DNA from: Chloroflexota bacterium
Lineage (GTDB): Bacteria > Chloroflexota > UBA11872
Direction: 5' to 3'
DNA: 15,771 bases
Assembly: GCA_026707185.1 (NCBI GenBank)
Contig: JAPOXI010000092.1
Location: forward strand, 1-15,771
The notes beneath the pieces are model-generated. The model was given only the letters and a program-made list of their open reading frames with translations. It did not search any database and was not told where the DNA came from. Position numbers and translations under genes: made by a program. Positions 1 to 7,132 of this stretch are shown here, piece after piece (position 1 is the first letter of the stretch; every line of letters begins with the position of its first letter).

Positions 1-1
1 G

Positions 2-520
2 TATGGGCGCGAATCGCGGCTGGACGCGATGGAACCACTATTCGGCGGCGGCAGCATGATCCGCGTCGTGGAACTCCACCAGTCAACCTGGACGGGCTTG
101 CCGGAGAAACTCGAAGGCGGCACCCCCAACATCGCCGGCGCCATTGGCTTGGGCGCGGCCGTGGACTACCTGGACAGAGTCGGAATGCCGAACATCACGG
201 CCCACGAGCATGAACTCACGGAATACGCGCTCAACCTACTCGGTGATTTGGAGGGCGTGCGCGTGTTCGGACCGACGGACGCGACGGATCGCGGCGGCGT
301 GATCTCGTTCTACGTTGGCGACGTCCATCCCCATGATGTCGGGACGCTGCTTGACGCCGACGGCATTGCGGTGCGCGCTGGGCACCACTGCGCCCAGCCC
401 CTCATGCGCAAGCTGGGGGTCGCGGCCACCGCTCGCGCCAGCCTGTATCTCTATAACACCGAATCCGAGGTCGACTGCCTGGCCGAGGGCATCACTCGCG
501 CGAAATCGTTCTTCGCATGA
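2..520 (+). CDS. sufS: SufS-type cysteine desulfurase, C-terminal part (5' truncated by window edge)
   Basis: PLP-dependent enzyme that removes sulfur from L-cysteine and carries it as a persulfide for iron-sulfur cluster assembly in the cytoplasm. The frame is open from base 2, and the first residues (YGRE...DAM, then GGGSMI) match the conserved segment in the second half of SufS, so the N-terminal part with the PLP lysine lies upstream of the window. The active-site loop RAGHHCAQP is present, with the catalytic cysteine codon at 389-391. The HHC form of this loop is typical of group II desulfurases (SufS/CsdA) rather than IscS. The stop overlaps the sufU start in an ATGA, so the two are probably translationally coupled. 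The first ATG in this frame, at 29, is internal and not the real start. Identification is strong; only about the last 172 residues are visible. Confidence 0.95.
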   Translation, partial: YGRESRLDAMEPLFGGGSMIRVVELHQSTWTGLPEKLEGGTPNIAGAIGLGAAVDYLDRVGMPNITAHEHELTEYALNLLGDLEGVRVFGPTDATDRGGVISFYVGDVHPHDVGTLLDADGIAVRAGHHCAQPLMRKLGVAATARASLYLYNTESEVDCLAEGITRAKSFFA

Positions 521-987
521 CGCTTGAGGACCTCTACCGCGAAGTCATCATGGACCACTACAGGCGGCCGCGAAACCGGGGCTCGCTGGCCGACGCCAAT
601 GTCGTCATGGAAGGCGTCAACCCGCTCTGCGGCGACGAGATCAAGCTCTGGTTGAGCATCGACAACGCCGGCGTGATTACCGGAGCGGCGTTTGACGGAC
701 ACGGCTGCTCCATCAGCCAGTCGTCCGCCTCTATCATGACGGCCGCGGTCGTGGGCAAGCCGCTGGCTGATGCGCACGCCGTGATCGCGGGATTCCGCGG
801 CATGATGCTGGAGGGCGAGGCTCCCGACGAAGCGCTCCTCGGCGACGGCGTGGCGCTTGAAGGCGTGCGCAAGTTCCCCGTGCGAATCAAGTGCGCCGTC
901 TTGAGCTGGAATACCCTCAAGCTCGGTCTCGACGAGCACGCCGCCGCCGATGGCCAAGCCGTGGAGCTGCACCACAGCGAGTCGTAA
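517..987 (+). CDS. sufU: SufU-type iron-sulfur assembly sulfurtransferase
   Basis: A 156-residue protein of the SufU/IscU-like NifU_N family that accepts the persulfide sulfur from SufS and passes it to the SufBCD scaffold. The N-terminus (LYREVIMDHYRRPRN) is characteristic. The three zinc/persulfide cysteines are present at C38 (NPLCGDE), C64 (GHGCSIS) and C126 (IKCAVLSW), and the zinc-ligand aspartate is D40. The 18-20 residue insertion before the third cysteine (about 95-118), which separates SufU from IscU, is there. The start ATG lies inside the last codons of sufS (ATGA overlap), and no good Shine-Dalgarno is visible, consistent with coupling. SufS-SufU pairing is typical of Gram-positive-type and Chloroflexota SUF systems, in place of SufE. 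It is probably the last gene of the suf operon, since the next gene is unrelated and 79 bp away. Confidence 0.95.
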   Translation: MTLEDLYREVIMDHYRRPRNRGSLADANVVMEGVNPLCGDEIKLWLSIDNAGVITGAAFDGHGCSISQSSASIMTAAVVGKPLADAHAVIAGFRGMMLEGEAPDEALLGDGVALEGVRKFPVRIKCAVLSWNTLKLGLDEHAAADGQAVELHHSES

Positions 988-1066
988 CCGCTGGGCAGTC
1001 CTGCTCGCGCGGCTGCCGAATTAGACTTCCGACATTGCCGCGCCCTGGAGCGACCGCCGCACGTTG

Positions 1067-2305
1067 ATGCCGCTGCTCGGTTCGCTCCTTCGCCCGCGTC
1101 TGCAAGCCGCGCGTGCGAACCCGGACCTATTGGCCCTCTGGTTTGCCTACGCGTTGATGCTCTTTTCCATGGCAGCCATGGGGCCGGTGCTGGGAGAGGT
1201 CAAGGACGAGTTCAACCTCACGCCCGCGACGACGGCCCTGCTGGTGGCCGTGCAGGGCATGGGACGCGGGGGATTCATGCTGGTGCTGGCTCCGCTGGCC
1301 GACCGCATGTCGCCCCGCCGACTGATGCCGCTGGGACTGGCCCTGACTGGGGTCGCTTCGATGGTCACGGCTGCGGCGCCAAGCGAATGGATCTTTGGCG
1401 CGGGGATTGTGGCCAGCGCCGCCGGTAGCGCACTGGTTGGCCCCGGCGGTCAGGTCCACCTGGCGCGCCGTGGTAGTGGCCAGGATCGGCGGCGCAATAT
1501 CGCTCGGGTCATGTCGGGCGGTATGTTCGGCGCCTTCGTGGCGCCAATAGCTGCTGGCAGCGTGGCCAGCCTGCTCGGCTGGCGCGCGGCATTCGTTCTC
1601 GTTGCGGTTCTCGCAGTCGCCGTGGCCGCGGGCGTGGCGTCGGTGCGAACACTTGAGTCGTCAGCACCGGAAGCAGCCGGTTCGGGTGGACCAGTCCCGA
1701 ATCCGCGTCGCCGCCCAACCCTGGGCGTTGGACGCGTCGTGCTTGAGGTTTCGGTTCTGGCCGTCCTGCTCTGGGGATGGAACAACACCACGCGCGGCTT
1801 CGTGCTCCCCTACTACGGCAGCGAGGCGCTGAAGCTGGACCCTGGCGGCATCGGCATCCTGATGGGTCTGGCGCTGGGAGGCCGCGCGGCGCTCACCTAT
1901 GTCAGCGGCGCGTTCATCAACAGGTTCGGTCTCGGATCGTCGCTGCTGATTGCAACGATCATCGGAGCGGCTGGCACGCTCGTGATGTATGCCCCCGCCG
2001 GCCTGCCCGTCTTTGCGGGCCTGGTTGTTGCCTACACCCTCACCGGCATCAGCTCACCCATCGTGATCATGATGTTGACCGAGCGAGCCCCGCCGCAGCG
2101 CCTGGGACAGGCCATGGGCATCACGCAGTTCCTGGTGGACGGCGTGGGACTGGGCCTGACGCCACTGATCGGTCTCATTGTTGGCGCGGCCGGATTTGGC
2201 GTTGTAGGCGCCCTGCTGGCCGCTATTTCGCTGGCGGCCGGCGCCTGGGGCCTCTGGATAATGCGTCACGGCGACGCTGAGACAGCCGCAACCGCTAGGG
2301 GCTAG
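1067..2305 (+). CDS. MFS family transporter, substrate unknown
   Basis: Inner-membrane protein of 412 residues with the layout of a 12-helix major facilitator. Hydrophobic segments lie at about 22-43, 55-77, 88-105, 108-128, 147-167 and 171-193. After a basic Pro/Arg loop (about 198-218) come about 222-240, 260-280, 290-310, 314-335, 350-372 and 375-398. The loop between helices 2 and 3 carries a motif-A-like sequence (APLADRMSPRR, about 75-85), the best family signature here. The start is uncertain by one codon: a TTG at 1064 directly precedes the ATG at 1067, and the only upstream purine stretch (CTGGAG, 1045-1050) is rather far away. Nothing nearby indicates a substrate. It ends 12 bp from the convergent exporter operon, with no terminator-like hairpin between. 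It could be a drug or metabolite exporter; the subfamily cannot be told from sequence alone. Confidence 0.85.
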   Translation: MPLLGSLLRPRLQAARANPDLLALWFAYALMLFSMAAMGPVLGEVKDEFNLTPATTALLVAVQGMGRGGFMLVLAPLADRMSPRRLMPLGLALTGVASMVTAAAPSEWIFGAGIVASAAGSALVGPGGQVHLARRGSGQDRRRNIARVMSGGMFGAFVAPIAAGSVASLLGWRAAFVLVAVLAVAVAAGVASVRTLESSAPEAAGSGGPVPNPRRRPTLGVGRVVLEVSVLAVLLWGWNNTTRGFVLPYYGSEALKLDPGGIGILMGLALGGRAALTYVSGAFINRFGLGSSLLIATIIGAAGTLVMYAPAGLPVFAGLVVAYTLTGISSPIVIMMLTERAPPQRLGQAMGITQFLVDGVGLGLTPLIGLIVGAAGFGVVGALLAAISLAAGAWGLWIMRHGDAETAATARG

Positions 2306-2317
2306 GTTGTATCCCGG

Positions 2318-3100
2318 CTAGTCCTCGACAAACTCGATTCGCTGGCGCAAATCGGGAATGTCGATGTCCAGGTCGCCCTCCGCCAACTCCAGGCGTCCGT
2401 CCTCCATAACCCACGACTCGTCGGCAAACTGGCTAAGCGCCGGGTCGTGGGTGGCCATGATGACCGTAAGCCCCTCGGTGTCCACGATGCGGCGGAACAA
2501 CAGCATGATCTCCAGGCCGGTAATGCTGTCCAGTTCGCCGGTCGGTTCGTCGGCAATCAGCACAGCCGGCTGGTTGGCGATGGATCGCGCAATCGACACG
2601 CGCTGCTGCTCACCGCCGCTCAGCTCGAACGGGCGATGACCGGCGCGTTCAGCCAATCCCACCATTTCCAGCACTTCCATCGTGCGCGACGCGCGCTCCC
2701 GGGCCGACCGACCGGCGATGCGCATGGTCAGTTCAACGTTTTCGAACGCCGAGAGCACCGGCAGCAACGCGAACGACTGGAAAACGAAGCCGAAATTATG
2801 ACGGCGAATCTTCGTCAACTCGGACTCTCTTAAGCGGTTGACTTGCCGGCCCTTGAAATAGACGTCACCTTCGTCGGGCTTGTCCAGCGAGCCCAGCTGA
2901 TTCAGCAACGTCGTCTTTCCAGATCCGGACCGGCCGCGAAGGGTGATCAGCCGGCCCTCATGCGCCACGCAGGTCACGTGGTCGACGGCGCGGATCTCCT
3001 CGGTGCCCACTCTGAAAACGCGGGAAATGTCGCGGGCTTCCACGATCACGTTGGGCTGCTCGACGGCCGCCGCCGGCCGCGCGCCGATTTCCTCAGTCAT
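2318..3100 (-). CDS. ABC exporter ATPase, MacB/LolD type (second ATPase of the operon)
   Basis: Cytoplasmic ATPase of 260 residues that would power the FtsX-type permease encoded upstream in the same operon. All nucleotide-binding motifs are intact: Walker A GRSGSGKTT (56-64), Q-loop Q108 in FVFQSF, signature LSGGEQQR (160-167), Walker B LIADEP with catalytic E185, and H-loop H218 in ATHDP. It lacks the long C-terminal extension of its neighbour and ends in a short acidic tail (EGDLDIDIP...EFVED). I chose the ATG at 3100 because it overlaps the neighbour's stop (ATGACTGA) and has a GGAG 9 bases upstream (3110-3113). The longer open frame reaching 3322 would only re-read the neighbour's tail. 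MacB/LolD-type ATPases usually act as homodimers. The presence of two different ATPases here suggests a heterodimer, which is inference. Confidence 0.93.
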   Translation of the reverse strand: MTEEIGARPAAAVEQPNVIVEARDISRVFRVGTEEIRAVDHVTCVAHEGRLITLRGRSGSGKTTLLNQLGSLDKPDEGDVYFKGRQVNRLRESELTKIRRHNFGFVFQSFALLPVLSAFENVELTMRIAGRSARERASRTMEVLEMVGLAERAGHRPFELSGGEQQRVSIARSIANQPAVLIADEPTGELDSITGLEIMLLFRRIVDTEGLTVIMATHDPALSQFADESWVMEDGRLELAEGDLDIDIPDLRQRIEFVED

Positions 3101-4253
3101 CGCGCGGCGCTCCGCCCGGCGGCGCGAACGGCCGGTGTTCGTCGGGAACGTCCTCGCGCGGAGCGCGCCCGGGTGACTCGCGCTTCGCGGGCGTCGGCTT
3201 GGGCTGTCTCCGGACCGGGCGGTGACGGGTCGGGATGACCGGCGCGGCCAGTTCCACCCGCGCGGGGATGATTGGCTCGTCTGGCGGCGGTGCCTCCGTC
3301 GGCTCGTCCGCTTCCGTCCCACCTTCGGACGCCGCCCTCGACGACGCGACAGTCGAGATCCCTGACGTCCCCGGGCGGATCACGATGCCGTCGCCCTCGA
3401 CATCAACGAACGCTCGCCCGCGAATGCTCAGTTGGTCCAGCATCTCCTGGGGCACCTGTAAGCGACCGGTGTCGTCCACGATGACGAACTCGTCGTGGGT
3501 GTGGTCTTCGCCGTCCTCGTGAATACTTACGCGGCGGACGGTCTCGGTGCTCGTGCGTCCGTCTCGAATGGCCACCACGCGGTCCACTTGCCGTGCAATG
3601 TTCCGGTCATGGCTGACGATGATGATGGTCAACCCCCGCTCTCGGTTGAGATAGCGCAGGATGTCGTAAATCTGTCCCGCCGTCTGCGTGTCAACTTCGC
3701 CCGTCGGCTCGTCGGCCAGCAGCAGGTCGGGATCGTTAGCCAGCGAAATCGCAATGGCCACCCGCTGCTGCTGACCACCGGAGAGCTGGCTCAGCCGGTG
3801 GTGCATTCGGTCCTCAAGCCCGACCGCCCGCAAGAGCGCGCGCGAGCGAGCCGAGGCCTTGCGCATGTTCCCGAAGAGCATCGGAAGTCGCACGTTCTCG
3901 AAGGCCGTCAGATACGGCACCAGGTTGCGGGAACTCTGCTGCCATACGAAACCCACGTGGTGGCGCTTGTAATCCACCAGGTCCGACTCCGACGCCTGCA
4001 AAATATCCAGGTCTCCCACCCGGCACTGGCCCGCTGTGGGTCGATCCAGGCCGCCCAGGACGTTGAGCAGGCTCGATTTGCCGGACCCGCTGTTGCCGAT
4101 GATGGCCATCATCTCGCCGCGTTGAACTTCCAGATCCAGCCCCTGCAATGCGACGACTTCCAAGTCCTCGGTCTTGTAGATCTTCACGAGGTTGTCGCAC
4201 ACGATGTAGGGCCGTGCTCCGTTGGTGCGGTCTGGGGCCTGCGCTGCGCTCAC
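3093..4253 (-). CDS. ABC exporter ATPase with C-terminal AbrB/MazE-like domain and disordered tail
   Basis: 386 residues, against about 220-260 for the ATPase family. Residues 15-240 form a MacB/LolD-type nucleotide-binding domain with Walker A GNSGSGKS (53-60), Q-loop at WQQ (104-106), signature LSGGQQQR (157-164), Walker B LLLADEP with E182, and H215 (SHD), so it should be catalytically active. Residues 255-294 then read like an AbrB/MazE swapped-hairpin unit: a beta strand, DDTGRLQVPQEMLDQLSI, and a closing strand ending GIVIRP. This parallels the family pattern of Gly, then a Val/Ile-Pro-x-x-(I/L) stretch, then a final VxRP. Residues 300-386 are Pro/Arg/Glu-rich and probably disordered. 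The start is GTG, overlapping the permease stop (GTGA), with a strong GGAGGAG Shine-Dalgarno 7 bases upstream. The ATPase call is firm; the AbrB-like call is by motif reading only. Confidence 0.93.
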   Translation of the reverse strand: MSAAQAPDRTNGARPYIVCDNLVKIYKTEDLEVVALQGLDLEVQRGEMMAIIGNSGSGKSSLLNVLGGLDRPTAGQCRVGDLDILQASESDLVDYKRHHVGFVWQQSSRNLVPYLTAFENVRLPMLFGNMRKASARSRALLRAVGLEDRMHHRLSQLSGGQQQRVAIAISLANDPDLLLADEPTGEVDTQTAGQIYDILRYLNRERGLTIIIVSHDRNIARQVDRVVAIRDGRTSTETVRRVSIHEDGEDHTHDEFVIVDDTGRLQVPQEMLDQLSIRGRAFVDVEGDGIVIRPGTSGISTVASSRAASEGGTEADEPTEAPPPDEPIIPARVELAAPVIPTRHRPVRRQPKPTPAKRESPGRAPREDVPDEHRPFAPPGGAPRDD

Positions 4254-7090
4254 CCCTGCTCCTCCCCGAACTTCACGGCCTCGTTGATTCGAATCTTGGA
4301 CAGCAGCCAGGCGCTGACCGGAAAGGCCACGCCCACCACCGCGCCGAAGAGGACGTAGATCTTCAGCACGTCGCCCCAGGCCGTGATGATCACGAACGGC
4401 GGCGTGTCGCCGAAGCGGTCCACACTCAGCTGCAGAAACGGGATGAACAGATTGCCGGTCATTACGCCCAGCGCGGTCCCGAGGACGACACCCAGCATAA
4501 TCAGGAATCCGTTCTCAAAGGCGTAGATCCCCACCAGCTGCCGCACCGATAACCCCATGGCCCGCAGAATCCCCAATTGCTGCATGCGCCGCCGGAAGGA
4601 CATATAGGAGTACATCAGGAAACCCATGATGGTGAGCACGGCGGCGATCAGGAATCCGATCGACAGAATGCCGAATATCCCCACCCGGGTCGCGTCATCC
4701 CGTGCGGCTGCGATCTCGGCTCGAGCGTCCCGCGCATCCAGCGGCTTGAAGCGTTTGAGTAGAAGCGTTTGTCGCAACTCCAGGGCGTGAACGTCTGGAT
4801 CCGTGTGCGCCAACACCGTCCACGGCGTCTGCCCCAGGCTGCGTTCGACGTAGTCCAGGTTCACCACGACGAACGCGCCGTCCTCCGGATAGTGGGTCGG
4901 AAAGAGGTCGGTCCAGCCCGCAATGAAGAACTCAAGCGTCTCGGGCGTACCAAAGTCGACGCGGAGCGGGTCGCCCAGACTCAGGTTGAGCTCGCCCTGA
5001 AACAGCTCGCGGGATGCGATAAGCGCCTGCTCGTCCAGCGCAAGTTGATTCATCAAGGTGTTTAGCGGCCACGGACTAAAGTCCTCCCGCCACCACACCG
5101 TTTCCGCAAAGTCCAACGGGTCGACGCCATACGTCTTGATCCCAACGCGCAACGCCTCGCCGGGGCGCCGGAAGCCCGTGTCCTCGTTCTCCCACAGCCG
5201 CGCCACGCTCAGGATCTGCGGCACCTCCAGGTGGCGCTCGACCGGCAGGAACGACCACTCCTGCGTCTCCTCGTCGTAGTCGCCGATTTCCAGAAAGTCC
5301 GCCTGCGAACCCACCGAGTAGTAAACCCGGTCGTCAAAGTTGCGATCCAGCGTGGCGGCCATCGAGGCGCTGAACGACCCAATGGCCAACGTCAGCACCA
5401 GCAGGAATATCAGGCGGGTGAATTGCCGCGGCTCACGCGCAATCTGGCGCAGCCCCAGGTGCATCGACACTCCCAGATACCGGTTGCCAAGGAACGCCAG
5501 GCTCGCCACCAACCACGGAAAAAAGCGCAAAAACAACAGGGTGATCGCGAACATGAACATAATCGGAATAATCACTAGGAGCGGGTCCGAAAAGACTTCG
5601 GCGCCCTCGCCAACCGTCAGCAACTGGTCGCGCTGGCTCAGCGTGAAATAGCCATACGCCGCACCCACCACCACGATCACGTCAACGAAATAGCGCTGAA
5701 ACCACGGCCGACTCGTCGTGCGCGACACCTCCTGCTTGTACGTCACGATGCTGTGGCGCGCCGCCCCGATCGCCGGCAACAGCGTTGCCACGATCGCCAG
5801 CAAGGCTGCCCCGCCAGACCACATGAAGTGCTGGGACGTGATGTCGATCGGCAGCGGGTCCCGATTGGTGAACACCAGGAAGGTGAACGTCTTCCCGATG
5901 ACCTGGGCCAGCAACGCTCCGAGAAACGGCCCTGCGGCCGTGGCGATCCCGCCGATTAACGCCCCTTCAAGCACATAGATGCCCACAATCTGTAACGTGC
6001 CGACGCCGCGACTCTTCAAGATGGCAATTTCGTTGCGTTGCCGATCAACCACCATCCCCGACGTCAGAATGATGTAGTACAGCGTCAGCGCGACGATCGG
6101 CGCGCTCAGGATCAGCAGCAACAGCGTCAGGAAGAACAGCTTTTGCTCAAAGTCGAAGAAGATCGGTTCCGGCGAATTCTCGAGACGCGTGCCTTCCCAC
6201 ACAGCATTCGCGTTAATTCGGATCGTGACCAGGCCGCCCGTGATTCGTCGATAGTTGGTGGCGCGAATGGCATTGATGTCGAAGTCGGCGTACCACGTCG
6301 CCTCGCTAAAGGCCGCCGGTGCATACTCCAGCAGCGGGCCCAGGTACGCCGATCGCTCGATATAGATCCCACCCTCGTCGTACGCCGCGCGGACCGGATA
6401 CGGCCAGTAGTTGCTCTCGGGGTCGTGCGGGAGCACGCGCGCCACCACGCGTATGGCCAAAACGTCGGGCTCCCCAGTGGTCGGATTCGTGAACTGCATG
6501 CCGACCACGTCGCCCACGAGCATGCCCAGCTTGTCCAGCGCATTGCTTGTCAGTGCACCCTCGAACAGCGGCATCCTCACCCCCGCCGGCCCGATATACG
6601 TACTGGTCTCGGCTGTCGGTTTCCGGCCTTCGCTGATCAGGACGTTGTCGAAGAAGTCGTTGATTGAGTACATGAACGCGAACCCGAATCGCCGCGGCGG
6701 TCTTGAAAGGTCGTCCTGCGGGGGATCCGAGAGGTCGAGCATCGCCCGCCGGCCTGTCGAGAGATAACTGATCAGCTGGGTCGTCGGCAGTCCCACGGCC
6801 TCCGGAATCAGCGAGCGGAAGAACTGGTCGTAAGCCAGGTAGTCGCCGGTGCTCGTGGGGTTCGTCGCGTCCGTCTCCTTGTGCCGAATAAAGATGCTGG
6901 ACGACGGCTGCGCCTGTGGAATCGGCTTACGCAGCTCGCGCTGCAGCAGCAGCCCGCTGATGCCCTCCGCGTACAGTGGGACGGACGTCGCCAGCGTCAC
7001 CGTGACCAGCAGACCGATGGCCGTCGAACTGATCAGCGCCCGATTGCTGAACAACCGCTTCGCCACGAACCGAATAATGGCTAGCGGCAC
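4250..7090 (-). CDS. FtsX/MacB-type ABC permease with two FtsX modules, 946 aa
   Basis: Membrane subunit of the exporter. I count about ten transmembrane segments: 19-40, 318-348, 367-398, 423-444, 468-483, 502-535, 560-580, 802-831, 851-887 and 908-932. Two large extracytoplasmic domains lie at about 45-315 and 585-800. Each half has an FtsX-like coupling region after its second-helix equivalent: RNEIAILKSRGVGTLQIVG (352-370) and RRRMQQLGILRAMGLSVRQL (833-852). The single chain therefore resembles a fused pair of four-helix MacB/LolC permeases plus two linking helices. This architecture is also known in BceB/LolC-like members of the FtsX superfamily. The start is GTG at 7088-7090, supported by GAGG five bases upstream and the lack of a nearby in-frame ATG before the first helix. 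The stop overlaps the downstream ATPase start. Family is certain; substrate unknown. Confidence 0.93.
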   Translation of the reverse strand: MPLAIIRFVAKRLFSNRALISSTAIGLLVTVTLATSVPLYAEGISGLLLQRELRKPIPQAQPSSSIFIRHKETDATNPTSTGDYLAYDQFFRSLIPEAVGLPTTQLISYLSTGRRAMLDLSDPPQDDLSRPPRRFGFAFMYSINDFFDNVLISEGRKPTAETSTYIGPAGVRMPLFEGALTSNALDKLGMLVGDVVGMQFTNPTTGEPDVLAIRVVARVLPHDPESNYWPYPVRAAYDEGGIYIERSAYLGPLLEYAPAAFSEATWYADFDINAIRATNYRRITGGLVTIRINANAVWEGTRLENSPEPIFFDFEQKLFFLTLLLLILSAPIVALTLYYIILTSGMVVDRQRNEIAILKSRGVGTLQIVGIYVLEGALIGGIATAAGPFLGALLAQVIGKTFTFLVFTNRDPLPIDITSQHFMWSGGAALLAIVATLLPAIGAARHSIVTYKQEVSRTTSRPWFQRYFVDVIVVVGAAYGYFTLSQRDQLLTVGEGAEVFSDPLLVIIPIMFMFAITLLFLRFFPWLVASLAFLGNRYLGVSMHLGLRQIAREPRQFTRLIFLLVLTLAIGSFSASMAATLDRNFDDRVYYSVGSQADFLEIGDYDEETQEWSFLPVERHLEVPQILSVARLWENEDTGFRRPGEALRVGIKTYGVDPLDFAETVWWREDFSPWPLNTLMNQLALDEQALIASRELFQGELNLSLGDPLRVDFGTPETLEFFIAGWTDLFPTHYPEDGAFVVVNLDYVERSLGQTPWTVLAHTDPDVHALELRQTLLLKRFKPLDARDARAEIAAARDDATRVGIFGILSIGFLIAAVLTIMGFLMYSYMSFRRRMQQLGILRAMGLSVRQLVGIYAFENGFLIMLGVVLGTALGVMTGNLFIPFLQLSVDRFGDTPPFVIITAWGDVLKIYVLFGAVVGVAFPVSAWLLSKIRINEAVKFGEEQG

Positions 7091-7132
7091 TGGAACCTCG
7101 CGGGAACGCCTGGCATGCCCCGGAGCGTCTGC

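Noticed and set aside
988..1066. Hairpin-like GGCAG...CTGCC (994-1017) after sufU as a terminator
   Set aside because: Five-base stem with a 14-base loop and no following T-run, too weak to call in GC-rich DNA.
3101..3322. Upstream extension of the second ATPase to 3322
   Set aside because: It only re-reads the neighbouring ATPase's disordered tail in another frame; the ATG at 3100 has a Shine-Dalgarno and an 8-bp overlap.
3495..4358. 287-codon plus-strand open frame opposite the AbrB-fused ATPase
   Set aside because: The minus strand carries intact ABC motifs across the same bases; the plus-strand translation has no family signature.
7091..7132. GGCATGCC palindrome in the gap between adaptor and permease genes
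   Set aside because: An 8-bp palindrome alone is expected by chance, and the gap is only a short intra-operon spacer with the permease Shine-Dalgarno.
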